Counted from the stretch's first letter, positions 1-11,054 are shown. The stretch is DNA of 64,000 bases from Brachycybe producta (GCA_036925085.1 JAUPFP010000023.1:92501-156500); one strand, 5' to 3'. Translations and numbers: made by a program. Notes: generated by a model not told the origin, from the letters alone.

Positions 1-170
1 CGGAAGTAATGCATTTGCCTTGGGCTTCATTTTGTTGATTAATGTTACATGTACAATATATGCTTGCATATATATATATATATGTCTCTTTTTTTGCGCT
101 TCGTTTGTTATCACATTCCTTCTTTTATACAGTATATACATTGTATAATATATGAAAAGATGGAAAGAGA
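1..170. other. AT-rich flank, no gene seen
   Basis: A short (TA)n run lies near 68-82. The first 45 bases include a GCTTCATTTTGTT stretch resembling one arm of the G repeat family (compare 1890-1905), so this may be a repeat cut by the window edge. Confidence 0.3.
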
Positions 171-239
171 GTGGAGTTGATGGAACTCCTCAATAGTGTT
201 ATCATTGATTGCCTACTTACAAGGGGAAAAGAAAGAACG

Positions 240-565
240 CGTGAAAAAGCGAGAGAGAGAGTAGGCAGGATGGAAGGAGAGAGAGAGAGAGAGAGGAGGG
301 AGAAAGTAAAGGGAACACGAAAGGGAGAGAAAACAGAAAGTGAGAGTGAGGGAAAGGAAGAGGGAGAGAGAAAGAGAGGCCGAGAGAGAGATAGTGAGAA
401 AGAGAAAGACAGGAAGAGTGAGGGAAAGCGAAAGGGAGAGAGTGAGGGAAAGTGAGAGGGAGAGTAAGGAAGAGAGAGAGAGAGTGAATGAAAGTGAGAG
501 GTAGAGTAAGAGAGACAGAGAGAGTGAGAAGAAAAGAAGAGGGAGATAGCAAGAAAGAGAGATAG
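240..565. repeat. (GA)n-rich purine tract
   Basis: About 325 bases are almost purely A and G on the + strand, with many GAGAGA runs broken by AAAG and GGAAG. The open frames on both strands here (E/K/R/G-rich on +, S/L/F-rich on -) come from this low-complexity composition and are not genes. Confidence 0.9.
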
Positions 566-893
566 AAAGAAAGTAAGAATTATACTGAGCGTGTGGAATT
601 ACTACTTATTTTATAATATTTGCTTCGTTCTTTTGCATTTGAGGTCTTTTTTCTTTAAATAATGATTGTCTTTTGATGTTGATGTGTTCAACATCTTTTT
701 TTTCTTTTTTTCTTAAATCGGGTGGCGCTGATGAAACGCGTCCTATTTAAAGATGATTATCTCAGAAACTATAAAAGCTACACATTTTGAAATTTATTTC
801 CATTAATTTTTTTAACGACATATCAAACTGAATATTTTTTAACAAAATATTGAAACATTGAATTTTGAAAAATGTCGTTTAAAAATATCTGTT
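566..893. other. AT-rich sequence, nothing recognised
   Basis: There are homopolymer T and A runs and no coding or repeat signature that I could match elsewhere in the window. Confidence 0.5.
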
Positions 894-897
894 CTAA

Positions 898-1183
898 TAC
901 CTTGTACACGCATGACTTCAAATTAAATGTGTTTAGGTGAATTATACGGAATCCAGTTAAAGACATGAACCAAATAAAAATTGACTTTATTATTTTAAAT
1001 TGAAATTTACTAAATTAATATTTTTTCAATAGTTTATAAATTATATTTAAGTATTAACTGAATATTTTCAGATTATTAACTGAATAAATTGAATTCGACA
1101 TATTGTTTGTTTGCCCTTCACGGGGCTCTGTAGAACACGTTTATTATTTAAATTCATTTAAATTATCAGGTGTATACTAGGTA
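898..1183 (+). mobile_element. MITE family A, copy 1
   Basis: An AT-rich non-coding element of about 282 bp is flanked by TA. The left end is CCTTGTACACG and the right end TGTATACTAGG, an imperfect inverted repeat. Landmarks shared by all copies are AATTATACGGAATCCAGTTAA, TTCAGATTATTAACTGAATA, and GGGCTCTGTAGAACACG near the right end. TA flanks and short inverted termini suggest a Tc1/mariner-type non-autonomous element. Superfamily assignment is inference. Confidence 0.75.
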
Positions 1184-1186
1184 TAA

Positions 1187-1445
1187 GGCCTAATAATTTA
1201 TCTGCACCTAAAAAGTTAAATGCATTTAAAATAATTAAACATGAAATATGTTAAATTCAATTTATTCAGTTTATAATTTATATTGAGTTAAACATTATTT
1301 TTAATTTGTATTCCAAATATTAATTTAATATTTCAAGTTGTTCAAATATTGAGTAATAATTTAAATTTTATTTGGTTCATCAACTGTTCAACGAAACAAA
1401 TTTAACTTGAATACACTTAGCTTAAGTGTAGTTAAGGTATAAGCA
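1187..1445 (-). mobile_element. MITE family A, diverged copy
   Basis: This is a degraded reverse-orientation relative abutting copy 1. It shares ATTCAATTTATTCAG, a TATTGAGTTAA stretch and TTTGGTTCAT, but its termini are eroded. Confidence 0.5.
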
Positions 1446-1565
1446 AATTAGAGACAACTTTTGTTATTTGAATTGCTAACCTATACTTACTACGAACATA
1501 CTAGAACATACACACCGTAAAATAAGGAAATTTATGTGCCCTCTACTGAGCATTAATAGAAACAA

Positions 1566-1566
1566 T

Positions 1567-1604
<38 letters not shown>

Positions 1605-1605
1605 C
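1566..1605. repeat. (CA)n microsatellite
   Basis: About 19 uninterrupted CA units. The surrounding open frame with an HTHTHT stretch is a by-product. Confidence 0.95.
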
Positions 1606-1805
1606 CAAATTACCATCCATATTCTTCATGCTAATGTACTTTGTTTAATTCATTTTTCAATAAATTTCTTGTTCACTTTTGGCGGAAATTTTCTGAACGG
1701 AATTCTGCGTGTGTTCCAGGCTTTTTTTTCATTTTATGTTGGTATTAAAAAATTACCATTAAAGTTTTTTTTAAATATTAAACATGAAAATCTCATTAAG
1801 TAATT

Positions 1806-1918
1806 CAGTTAGGGCTTTGGCACACAGGTGACTTTTAACTGTGTGCGAAGGTTAGCATCTTTTTTTATAGAAATCACATTGCCGCGACCTTCGACTTCAT
1901 TTTGTTACCTAAAGTCTT
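1806..1918. repeat. G-family fragment
   Basis: It begins GGCTTTGGCACACAGG and ends CGACCTTCGACTTCATTTTG, with partial inverted complementarity. It resembles the G elements at 2990-3145 and 38505-38665. Confidence 0.45.
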
Positions 1919-1949
1919 TTAATAATTGTCTTTATGTCAAGGCCCCTTA

Positions 1950-2252
1950 TACCTTGTACACACATACACAGTTAAATGCATTTAACTATTAAACACGTTC
2001 TACAGAGCCCTGTGAAAGGCAAATGGACAATATGTCGAATTCAATTTATTCATGTTATAATCTGAAAATATTGAGTTAATACTTAAATATAATCAGATAA
2101 ACTATTGACAAAATATTGATTTAGTATTTCAATTTAAAATATTAATAATAAAAGCCAATTTTTATTTGGTGTTCATGTCCTTAACTGGATTCCGTATAAT
2201 TCACCAAAACACATTTAATTTGAATTCATTTAACTCATGTGTGTACAAGGTA
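1950..2252 (-). mobile_element. MITE family A, copy 2
   Basis: A full reverse-orientation copy of about 299 bp between TA dinucleotides. It starts CCTTGTACACACATAC and ends GTGTGTACAAGG. It carries the reverse complements of the family landmarks, including the AGAGCCCTG and CTGGATTCCGTATAATT stretches. Confidence 0.75.
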
Positions 2253-2989
2253 TAAGACTTCTAGTTTCTAAAACACTTTCAATTTATTTCTAATGTTACT
2301 TCTAAAACATAGGATAATTACGTTTCTATGTATGATTTTAAAGGGAACAACTTAGCCTTAAGTGTTTATTTTGCATTTCAACGTAAACACATAAAAAAGG
2401 AGGAGGGGGGGGGGGAAATGTCAAGAAGTTATGAAATCGATAACGATTTTTAGCTAAAAAAGAAATCATTTAATGTTCCTCACATACTGAATGCGCGCCC
2501 CATTAAATATAATATCAATTAACTTCTGAAGCATTATACAATAATCGTCAAAAAAAGTTTTTATTTATAAAAAAAAACACATTATTCTTAAATTTATATT
2601 CTTTAATGAAATGAAATGAAATCTTTGCATTATCTGATTTCACTCCAGAGGCAATTTACAATTAAGTTTTTTTGTAGTTGTCATAGAAATAAATGTCGTC
2701 TCTTTTTCTCTCTCTTTCTTTATACACTTAGATTCTTAATTAAAAATAACAAATAAGGGCCATTCGGAACATCGTCATTATCAAAGACAACTGAAATGTT
2801 CAAAATGGTCCCTAAATACCCCCCCCCCCCATCCACTTCGTTGATGATGATGATGATACATTTGAGTCACTAGTTGTGATCTCAAGACAGCATTTAAATT
2901 AAATATAATATATATCGAATGAGGTGCCATTAAAACGTCTCCCCCACCCCCCGTTTTAAGTTAAATATATTCGAAACAAAAAGGTTTGT
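2253..2989. other. AT-rich sequence with a B fragment and homopolymers
   Basis: A partial family B arm lies at about 2262-2335 (TTCTAGTTTCTAAAACACTTTC). There is a G run at 2402-2415, a C run at about 2820-2830, and a short (GAT)n run near 2842. No gene is seen. Confidence 0.6.
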
Positions 2990-3148
2990 AGAACACACAC
3001 ATAGATCGCTTTTTGATGGTCGATTTCGACTGCAAAATAAAGTCGGATTGACGCCGCCAAAACCGACCACTTTGAATTTTTCATTGCAACCACAGCTCCA
3101 ACCAAGCTGCAACTTCATTTTGCAGTCGAAATCGACCACCAAAATTAA
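2990..3148. repeat. G-family hairpin element
   Basis: The arms GGTCGATTTCGACTGCAAAAT (about 3018) and ATTTTGCAGTCGAAATCGACC (about 3117) are reverse complements, giving a foldback of about 120 bp. The core matches the motif in the 58314-59235 array. The minus-strand open frame here only reads through the hairpin. Confidence 0.6.
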
Positions 3149-3286
3149 TAATTGTGTCAGGACACCCTAAATCACATGTAATTGAAAATTAATAAGAATA
3201 TACCAACTTTTTTTAAACTTTTAACAAAGTTAATTAATTTTGAATATGACGTTTTGCAAAAATTAAATTTCATGAAGCCTAATTAA

Positions 3287-3590
3287 TACCTTGTACATAA
3301 ATGAGTTAAATGAATTCAAATTAAATGTGTTTAGGTGAATCATACGGAATCCAGTTAAGGACACATGGACCTAATAAAAAATTTACTTTAATTATTAATA
3401 TCTTAAATTAAAATACTAAATCAATATTTTGTCAATAGTTTATAATTTATATTTAAGTATTAACTGAATATTTTGAGATTATTAACTGAATAAATTGAAT
3501 TCGACATATTGTTTGTTTGCCCTTCACGGAGCTCTGTAGAACACGTTTATTATTTAAATGCATTTGAATTATCAGGTGTGTACTATATGT
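3287..3590 (+). mobile_element. MITE family A, copy 3
   Basis: It starts CCTTGTACATAAATGAG after TA and carries the ATACGGAATCCAGTTAAGG landmark. The right end is eroded, reading GTGTGTACTATATG in place of GTGTGTACTAGGTA. Confidence 0.7.
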
Positions 3591-3599
3591 GTTAGTTAC

Positions 3600-3690
3600 T
3601 CTTCTAGTTTCTAAAACAATTTCAATTTCTTCTTAATAGTACTTCTCAAAATAAATGCTGAATAACAAAAGTTCTAATCGATTGTTAGCT
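3600..3690. repeat. Family B fragment
   Basis: TCTAGTTTCTAAAACAATTTCAA followed by TTCTTAATAGTACTTCTC matches the right half of B elements. Confidence 0.5.
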
Positions 3691-4287
3691 TTCGTTTGCA
3701 TATTTTGTGCAATGGCTACTTATACAAAGCATATTCCGACTTGAAAGTCATGAAATGTCAGAGAAAATTGTAATTCTTGTAAAAAAAAAATCAGGTCTTT
3801 CTTTTAGCTTCAAAAAGCAGACGATTCTTCTTTTTTGACGTTTTTTTTCTATCTAACATAGAGTTGCTTTACCTTTGTTTAGCACGGTAGAACGGTTGAA
3901 TGACGAAACAACTGAAATCGCAATGTTGCTTGTCATACGTCACTATGTGAAAATCGATTTTTTTTTTAAAAAAGGATTCATATTTATTATAATATTATTT
4001 TGTGTGTATTCAAAGATTTGGTACTGGTTTTATTTCCTCTTTTTTTAAACGGAAATATTGCCTTCTAACGCCGCCCCTTAAAAATGACAGCCAAGATACA
4101 CTTAATAGATAGCTAGAATAAATAAGTGAGCCACTGGTTTATATGGGATAGAAAAAAATACACACTTGATCAATTTTCTGTAATAGTGTATACTTGTATT
4201 TATTCGTTGTATATTTGTATTTTTAATTTGTTTGTTAGGTTTTTTTTCTTGTGTTTGTGTATGACAGTTATTAGATTATATGTATAT
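3691..4287. other. AT-rich, one short repeat match
   Basis: The stretch CAGACGATTCTTC at about 3820 with the following GACGTTTTTTTTCTA recurs at 16560-16620, marking a dispersed repeat. No gene is seen. Confidence 0.4.
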
Positions 4288-4388
4288 AAGGCCTACTTGT
4301 GTTTATTGGGGTGGAGTACATGTCGATTTTAAAAGAACTTTTAAAATTGACATGTACTCCACACCAATATACACAAGTAAGGCCCTAT
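4286..4388. repeat. Compact 100-bp hairpin
   Basis: Arms of about 45 bp: AAGGCCTACTTGTGT...GGAGTACATGTC and GACATGTACTCC...ACACAAGTAAGGCCC. The loop is very short. It could be a small foldback MITE; a hairpin transcript is possible but nothing shows transcription. Confidence 0.6.
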
Positions 4389-4827
4389 ATTGAAGTTTTT
4401 TTGAAGAGAAAAGGGAAATAATATGAAACAACGCCCTATTTCCTTTTACGGTTTTTTTTTAAAGGTGGTGGTTGGTGAGGGGGGGAGGCGGAGGGAGTTG
4501 GATTTAGCAAATGAAAATTCTTTTGCTGCCTATTTTTTAAGCAGAAATTTTCTCATTTACTGTTCGTTTTTTCGGTGATACTATCATTGCTTTCAATCTC
4601 TTTTCTAGACTTTTCGTTCTCTTTTGCTTTTTTTTTTCTCTTCTGAACTTGCTTCCTCCTCTGTTTAATGAAATGCGTTTTGTGGTTGACAGGAGGACCA
4701 CCTTTTTCTTCCCCTTTATCCATCCATCCCTTCTCTTTCCTTCTTTATTCATTCTACTTTTAAACCCCTTTTTTCCCTATCAATTTGCAGGGTGTTTGGA
4801 ATAAATGTTGGACATTAACAATATTAT
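4389..4827. other. Low-complexity sequence
   Basis: G-rich (about 4465-4500) and pyrimidine-rich (4600-4745) tracts. The K/R-rich minus-strand open frame is compositional. No gene is seen. Confidence 0.5.
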
Positions 4828-5236
4828 AAATATTCCGGGTCAGGATAAAAAAAATGAACGGATGAACATTGGTGGTAACTCTAAAACCAGACACAGAATG
4901 CATATAGAATTGGATGAACACTATATTAATATGGGTGAACACACATTTTAAAGGGATGAACAGAGATAGAGAGAAATAAAAGGATGAACGTCCTTTAAAG
5001 AAATGAACATGGTTTTAAGGGGGGGGGTGAACATGGTTTTATAGAAGATGAACCATGTTCATCACCATAAAACCATGTTCATCTTTCTTAAACCCATGTT
5101 CATCCTTTTATCAATGTTCATACTTTTAAAATTTGTGTTCATCCAATTCTATGTGCATTCTGTGTCGAGTTTTAGAGTTAACCCCAATGTTCATCCCGTT
5201 CATTCGTTCGTCTTTTTATCCTGACCCAAATATTCC
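4828..5236. mobile_element. Foldback element J, intact
   Basis: The 391-bp element (4837-5227) is bounded by perfect 15-bp inverted termini, GGGTCAGGATAAAAA and TTTTTATCCTGACCC. It is flanked by a perfect 9-bp target duplication, AAATATTCC (4828-4836, 5228-5236). Most of each half pairs with the other. The middle is rich in short ATGAAC / GTTCAT repeats in opposite orientations. There is no coding capacity. A 9-bp duplication fits Mutator-like or Merlin-type transposition; the choice is inference. Confidence 0.88.
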
Positions 5237-5297
5237 AGTTTTCATATAATGCGATTTTGTAATACTAATTTTAGAAATCTATTGTGTGAACAGCTGA

Positions 5298-5656
5298 TCA
5301 AATATTAGGGTGGATTGATTTAAATCAATGATTTCGATTGATTTTTTTCTCTCATTAAAATCAACATGATTTAAATAAAAAAAAATTGGTAAAAATAAAA
5401 ATTAAGTGATTTAAATCATTTTTTTTTTTCAGAATTTTTAGTATTTTTTTAAAGGAAGTTTTTTTCTCTTTTATAAAATGTGTTTATTATAATTTAATGT
5501 ACTTGACCGACGAATACACAGATTGAACACCTCAAAAGGGTAATTTTGTTAAAATTTAAATGAATAAAATATGTTTTAAATAAAAATCAAATAAATTTGA
5601 TTTTTTGGATTTTTTTTTTAAAGAAGTCATGATTTTGTATCCACCCTGCCAAATAT
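5298..5656. mobile_element. hAT-type MITE (family K), copy 1
   Basis: The 343-bp element (5306-5648) has termini TAGGGTGGAT and ATCCACCCTG. It is flanked by near-identical 8-bp sequences, TCAAATAT and CCAAATAT. The interior is rich in GATTTAAATC-type palindromes and there is no open frame. An 8-bp duplication with CAGGGTGG-like ends is typical of hAT non-autonomous elements. A truncated relative lies at 50697. Confidence 0.78.
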
Positions 5657-5960
5657 GCTATAACTTAAAACAGCCAAAAGTCACTGAAGAATCGATTTTT
5701 ATTAATCTCATCGAGTGATTCGATGCCGATTCCTATTGAATAGAATCGGTTCAATTTATACGATTAAATCAGAACTAAAAAATTGGTTTTCTGATTTATC
5801 GAATCGGAATAGGGCATCCTTAATCTGAAAACTTGAGTGTTTAGAATGTGGTCCAGAGATAGTTCTATAGAAATGTAAGTTATTTCACCGAAAAGTGATC
5901 TTTGTAGCAGCTTTTCCCCCTTCAGGTTGTCAGCGGTCTACCCAGCTTTTTAGAAGCACT
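5657..5960. repeat. GAATCG-rich degenerate inverted repeat
   Basis: Between about 5680 and 5825, several AATCG/CGATT words occur in both orientations (for example GATTCGATGCCGATTCC and ATCGAATCGGAATAGG), suggesting a worn foldback element. The rest shows nothing. Confidence 0.35.
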
Positions 5961-6515
5961 TTTAAGGTGGTTTTTAAGGCTTCTCGAACTCTTGATATTA
6001 TTCTGTCTTTCATATGCAAAATGAAGAGAAACTTGAACGTGCTTTATAGACTAGAAGGGTAGCTCAGTCCCTTAAGTGTATTTTCGTGTTGATATTTTTT
6101 AAAACACAGTAGAATATCGATTATCGGAACTAATGTCGGGCATGCATAGTTCCGATAATCAAAAGTTCACATAATCGAACTCCCATTAAGAAAAAGTGGG
6201 GAAAACTAAGAAAAAACCCATTGCAAAAAAAATTTGTTACTTTTATGAAAGTAGTATTTTCTTAAGAATAAGTAAAAAAAAAATTGGTTCCGATAATCGA
6301 TACTTCCGATTGAAAATGAAACAACTTTGAGAAGAAGACGATGCTTAGCAGGCAATACTTTTCATTTTCCTCAATGAAAAGGTATATTTTGAAAGATATC
6401 AACATGAAAATACCATTAAGTGATTAAGCTACCCTTCTAGTTTCTCTTAATGTTGCTTAATGAAAGACAGAAAAGTCTACTAGTTCGAAAATCAGCTGTT
6501 CATAAAACATTTTAA
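5961..6515. mobile_element. Family B foldback, copy 1, interrupted
   Basis: The left arm starts TTAAGGTGG and includes CTCGAACTCTTGAT, TTCTGTCTTTCA, and ACTAGAAGGGTAGCTCA. The right arm has CTACCCTTCTAGTTTCTC and TTCGAAAATCAGCTGTTCATAAA, the reverse complement. An F element (6105-6310) splits the two arms. Confidence 0.75.
6105..6312 (+). mobile_element. Family F (pogo/Tigger-like MITE), copy 1
   Basis: It begins ACAGTAGAATATCGATTATC and continues GGAACTAATG. It has an internal AGTTCCGATAATC repeat and ends TTGGTTCCGATAATCGA. The CAGTAGA plus repeated CGATAATCG arrangement resembles termini of pogo/Tigger elements (Tc1/mariner superfamily). The far-right terminus is truncated. It sits inside a B element, so it is younger. 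Confidence 0.65.
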
Positions 6516-6564
6516 GAAGAGATTTGATATAATAGTTGTCAAAAACAAGGCAATTCAAAGCAAC

Positions 6565-6773
6565 ATATTAAACAGGCAATTGTGCCCAGCATTAGAATTT
6601 CCTTTGCCCCGCTTTTTTATGACGTCAGACCAAGTAACAAACCAATTAGAAATTGAAAAGGGCGGAGCATGTGACATTAGACTAAGTAACAAACCAATTA
6701 GAAATTGATGACGTTCATAAAAGGGGCGGAGCAAAGGGAATTCTAATGCTGGGCACAATTGTCTGTCATATTA
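6565..6773. mobile_element. Family D foldback, copy 1
   Basis: The element runs from ACAGGCAATTGTGCCCAGC to its near reverse complement, ending CAATTGTCTGT. It is flanked by CATATTAA on both sides. The interior carries TGACGTCAGACC, AACCAATTAG and GGGCGGAGC words in both orientations. Confidence 0.8.
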
Positions 6774-7325
6774 AGAGTTTATTTTCATGTTAATATTATT
6801 TAAAATAAACTTTATTATATGGTCCTTAGGATATATATTTAGAAAATCACTTTAACGTCATAAAACTCGTAGCTATTTTTATTTTACTTTTTATTATAAC
6901 AATTTCAATTTATTTTTTAAATTACAATAAAAACTTAGGTTATAATATATAATGAAATTTCATACCTAAAAAAACGCTGCAAAACACACTTCCTGATAAA
7001 ATTTATAATTTCTTAGAAACTAGAATAGTAGGTGAATTCTGAAAAGTATTTGCATAAAAATATCTTTTTTAAAAAAATGCAAGTTTGCAAGTTTCAATAT
7101 CATTTTTTTTTATAAAAAAAAACATGAACAGTTGATGCAAAAAAAAAATAAAATAAAATCGTAAAATTTGATTATTTTCACAAACAGCCACAAAATGTTT
7201 ATTTTAAAAGATAATAGATATATCGTGAAAATCCTTTTAACATATTTCATTTCCTACTATTAGTTTCAAACAAACTATGAATTTTTTCTTTAATGTAATT
7301 TCAGAAAAGATATGTTTTACATTCA
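6774..7325. repeat. AT-rich stretch with diverged family B halves
   Basis: TTAGAAACTAGAATAGTAGG (about 7013) and CCTACTATTAGTTTCAAAC (about 7253) are opposed B-like arms. The rest is AT-rich without features. Confidence 0.45.
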
Positions 7326-7782
7326 CATCTAAAAATTACCATTTTAAAATCGATAACTAACTAACAACAAAGCAACCAAAGACTTCTGTTGCATCCTATG
7401 TTTAAGATGGAAGAAGTAGTGCTGCATGATTACATTTTCAAGCGTTGCACACTTTTTTTAGCTCTGTGTCGTTGGATCAATGAATGAATTGCAAAACTAT
7501 GGTAGTAGGTAGGTACTACACTAGTATAGCACTATATGAGTCTAAAAAACATCATCTACCTCTTTCTTCTCTTCCTACTTTTGTAATATCGACTTTTTCA
7601 TACATTTGTAACGTTATCATTCATCAGTCATTTTACAGAATGTCAACAATATACAAATACCACCAATTTGCACAATGAATATTGTTTTAAAGCGATGTGC
7701 AAAATGTCTAAAAACAAGCAGTCAAGCTGACTAATCTACATTTACATAAAGACTTAAAGCATTTTTTTCTAGTTTGGATTTA
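7326..7782. other. Unassigned sequence
   Basis: No repeat match within the window and no credible coding frame. The 64-codon open frame at 7484 has no recognisable domain. Confidence 0.4.
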
Positions 7783-8360
7783 CAGGGTTCATACTGACCT
7801 GGAAAGACAGACAGGCAATTAGAAAACGGGATAAACAGACGATGGCTCCGCGCTTTTTATGACGAATGGCAACTTATAATTGGTTTGTTGTGTGGTTCGA
7901 CGTTGAAAAGGGCGGAGCATGTGTCGTCAGACTACATAACCAACCAATTGGAAGTTGCCGGTCGTCATAAAAAGGGGCGGAGCCAACGTCTGTTTATCTC
8001 GTTTTCTAATTGCCTGTGAAAGTCAGGGAAGATTGTCATTTTTTTTCCCCAAAAATCATGGAAAGACAAAAAATGTTTTATTTTTTTTAAATAAATTTAA
8101 CATTTTATAAACTAGTTTAATTTATAATAATTTATTTTGTAAATTTTATTAACTAATTCTTTTCAAAGTATAATTTAGTTTTTCAGGTTGTCAATACGTT
8201 TTGCTCATTGTTTTTTTTTTGCAATTTTTTGATTTGCAAAAAATGTTGGCCTTAGTAATGAGGTTTAAAAATAAATACTAATATTGAAGTTGAAATTGGT
8301 CAGGAAAATGAGAAAAGAATGGTCAGGGAAATGGATTGTTTCATTTCAGTATGAATCCTG
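7783..8360. mobile_element. Terminal-inverted-repeat element containing a D copy
   Basis: The outer ends CAGGGTTCATACTG and CAGTATGAATCCTG are near-perfect inverted repeats. Excluding the nested D element it is about 370 bp and non-coding. CAGGG ends suggest hAT, but I could not find a clear 8-bp duplication. Confidence 0.55.
7802..8026. mobile_element. Family D foldback, copy 2
   Basis: The element spans 7811-8017 with ends ACAGGCAATTAGAAAACGGG and its complement ending CTAATTGCCTGT. Flanks are GAAAGACAG and GAAAGTCAG, a 9-bp duplication with one mismatch. GGCTCCGC / GCGGAGCC and AAGGGCGGAGC words lie inside. Confidence 0.83.
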
Positions 8361-8448
8361 ATTTAAGCCTTTTGAAACATTGACTAAATGTCTAGGAATT
8401 CTGCAGAATAACTGATTTTCTACTTTGTCGATAATTCACACGTAAGTG

Positions 8449-8791
8449 GGAGGTGCATTTGAGAACGCAATACAGTGTATAAAATAGTTCAAGAAGCGTT
8501 TGAAAACATCGGGCAGTTTGTTTGAAATCTACTCCAGCCATTTATGTTATAAGATGGCTGAATCAAGTAAAATAAATTACTGATAGTAGCAGAAGATTAC
8601 TGAGAGTATGATTGTGAATGAATACTTGGATGCATTATCCATGCATCATGGGTAATGCATCCTAATTTATTCATAAATGATTGCATGTATTCTGTATGTG
8701 TGTGCTGCTGCTGCTGATGTTCAAAACTGATACTTTCCTACAATACTCCTGTCAAAGCAACAAACTAAGGCGTTTTCAAATGCACCCAAAA
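8449..8791. mobile_element. Terminal-inverted-repeat element
   Basis: The ends GGTGCATTTGAGAACGC and GCGTTTTCAAATGCACC are inverted repeats about 340 bp apart. The interior has a GGATGCATTATCC-type hairpin (8630-8665) and a (GCT)n run. A related interior, with GGGTAATGCA and GTGCTGCTGCTGCTG, recurs at 62940-63070. Confidence 0.55.
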
Positions 8792-9360
8792 TGAAAGTAC
8801 CCTAACATGTATTTCTCCCTTCAGGCAAGATAGATGGATTGAGGCCTGGGGTTAGAAAGGGAGGGGGGAGAGTCCATGGGAAATTCTTTTTGTGATATTT
8901 TTGGCGAGGGTTGGAAGGGTGTGTGTGTGTGTTGTACCTCAAAGTTAGGCCAAAAACATGATTTTCATCGATTATTTAAGTGCTGCTGTGTACTGTTGTT
9001 GCTTTTTCTCTCTTATTTCTTTCTCTAGTTCTGTCTCTTGGTTGGCTGAAGGTTTTTCAGTTTGTAGTAAATGTGTTATATACCAGTATTGTATTGTACT
9101 GCAGTACTTTTTTTTTCTCTTCTTTTTTTTCCAATATATCCCTCCCCCACTCCTTCCCTTCATATATATATTACCTTGTGGAATAGACAGTTCAGAGACC
9201 ATGATGGGATTTTTGTGTTACATTGGTGGGTCTCATATTAGCCATAAACTACAATGCTTTTTCAGAAAGAAAGAAAAAAATGAAAGAATGAAAAAAAAGG
9301 GATAAAAATGTATTTATTGTATGTTGAAGAAGGTTAATTGTGTTTTTTTTTCCTCTTCTT
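8792..9360. other. Pyrimidine-rich unassigned sequence
   Basis: It holds a (GT)n run near 8921 and T/C-rich tracts. Overlapping open frames on both strands are hydrophobic or K-rich by composition and show no domain. Confidence 0.4.
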
Positions 9361-9361
9361 T

Positions 9362-9762
9362 AGTTAAGGTGGTTTTAAAGCGTGTAAACGTCTTATTTTG
9401 TCTTTCAGGTGCAAAATTAAGAAAATCTTTAAAGCGTTTTAGAAACTAGAAGGGAGAACTTAATCACTTATGAATATTTTCATGTTTGATATTTTTCAAA
9501 TTAAGTTATTTGTGTGAGTTTGAAAATAATCCAACTTTAAGCAGTCGATGCTTAGCCGTCTGCTAAACATTTTTATTTTGCACTTTTTTCTATAAAAAGT
9601 TTATTTTGAAAGATATCAAATATTAAAATATCCTTCATATGATTAAGCCACCCTTCTAGTTTTGGAAACACTTTTCTAGTTTCTCTTAATTTTGCTCCTG
9701 AAAGACAAAATAATCAAGAATTCGAAAATCTTATAACTATCAATGAAACCATCTTAAGACAT
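9362..9762. mobile_element. Family B foldback, copy 3
   Basis: A nearly full-length hairpin element. The left arm has TTAAGGTGGTTTTAAAG, TTTTGTCTTTCAGGTGC and TTTTAGAAACTAGAAGGG. The right arm has CACCCTTCTAG, TTTCTCTTAATTTTGCTCC and AGACAAAATAATCAAGAATT. The CAG at 9408 is preceded by a pyrimidine tract, like a splice acceptor. Confidence 0.78.
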
Positions 9763-9831
9763 TTCGATTTATGTCAAATAAAACTTATAAATGATATTTG
9801 TTAAAAACGATTAACATATTAAAATATTTAT

Positions 9832-9885
9832 ATACCTTGTACACACATACACATATTTGAATGTATTTAAGAATTAAACTTATTA
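9832..9885 (+). repeat. Family A terminus fragment
   Basis: TATACCTTGTACACACATACACA matches the A terminus and then diverges. Confidence 0.5.
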
Positions 9886-10173
9886 ATCTTCTTTGTGTTT
9901 ACATGTTTATACATGTTACATTATACATATTACATGTTCACGAATTGTTACAACTCACGAAAATAAAGGGAAAAATAACTAAAAGCAAAGTTGTGCAAGG
10001 ACTTCTATAGAAAACATAGTATTCCTTGCTATGCATAATTATATAGTGAATGTATGTAGGAGGAGGTAAATTTGTGAAGCATGCAAGTGTACATACATGG
10101 CGTCTAACACTATTATATGAACAGTGTTTAGATGCCATAATGGTTCACCTATATAATGCAAAGAAAACCCCAG
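9886..10173. other. Unassigned sequence
   Basis: Short palindromic pieces (GTTTACATGTTTATACATG). No gene is seen. Confidence 0.35.
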
Positions 10174-10472
10174 ACTAGAGGTAACAACGAGTAGAACAGA
10201 TCCGTTTCTACTTAGTTCGAAACCGGTTTAATCGGTTTCACAATTTTTTGGAAACCGGTTCTGATCAGTTCGTAGATCTTGACGAATCGGTTCCTAATAT
10301 CCATTATCAGATTTTAGAAGCAAATTACTTAGAGGTGGGCAAGGGTAGAACCGAACCGAATCTACTCGGTTCGGAACCAGCTCGACCTATACTGCCAAAC
10401 AGGTTCTATCAGTTAAAGTAATTGACGAACCGGTTCTACTGGTTCCGAACTGGTGACATCTCTACCCCCCTC
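10174..10472. repeat. ACCGGTT-rich repeats
   Basis: Two adjacent blocks (about 10174-10290 and 10331-10470) are dense in AACCGGTT / GAACCGGTTC words in both orientations. The second begins AGAGGTGGGCAAGGG and ends CTACCCCCCTCT, a rough inverted pair suggestive of a hAT-type MITE. No convincing target duplication was seen. Confidence 0.45.
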
Positions 10473-11054
10473 TTGTGCTTCTTTATTTTTTTCTTTAATG
10501 AGTTATGTTCATTTTATTATTGAAAACGTTACGTTTTTTATGACTTTTGCGATTTTTTTTTCAGAACTTTCCTTTAGTGTTTTCAGGTAGATCACTTCGA
10601 AACCTTTAATTTTGCATCTAAGTTGTGTCCAATTTTGTTTTTTGTATAGGCGTAATTGTAATTCCCGGGCACATATTAGCATAGTGGATTATTGGACAAT
10701 TTCTTCTTAATGTTGTTGATTTATAAATTTCAGAATAATGGTTGTTTTGTGTTAGCCGCATATTTTCCAATGACAAACATCTTCATAGTTTTTTCTTCTC
10801 AAATTTCAGAAAATGAATTTTGGTTTAATATCATCGAGCACAGTGAAAATGACTTTGGTAATTCTAAGACACAAATTATATTGGAGATGGCGTCTTCAAT
10901 ATAAAAGGTAAGATTTGTTTTGAAAAAAAATTTAACATTCGATTAAGTTTATTATCGTTGGTGATGATCGATCCTGTGATTCATATTATTTTGGTTAAAG
11001 CTTAGTGTAATCGCCCCAATCGAGAAAAAACTATTAAAGTTAATCAACTTCTTT
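10473..11054. other. AT-rich unassigned sequence
   Basis: No matched repeat. The 70-codon frame at 10692 has no recognisable domain and is compositionally like its surroundings. Confidence 0.4.

Noticed and set aside
217..552. Long S/L/F-rich minus-strand frame and E/K/R-rich plus-strand frame
   Set aside because: Both are translations of a (GA)n-rich tract; no domain, start context or neighbouring exon.
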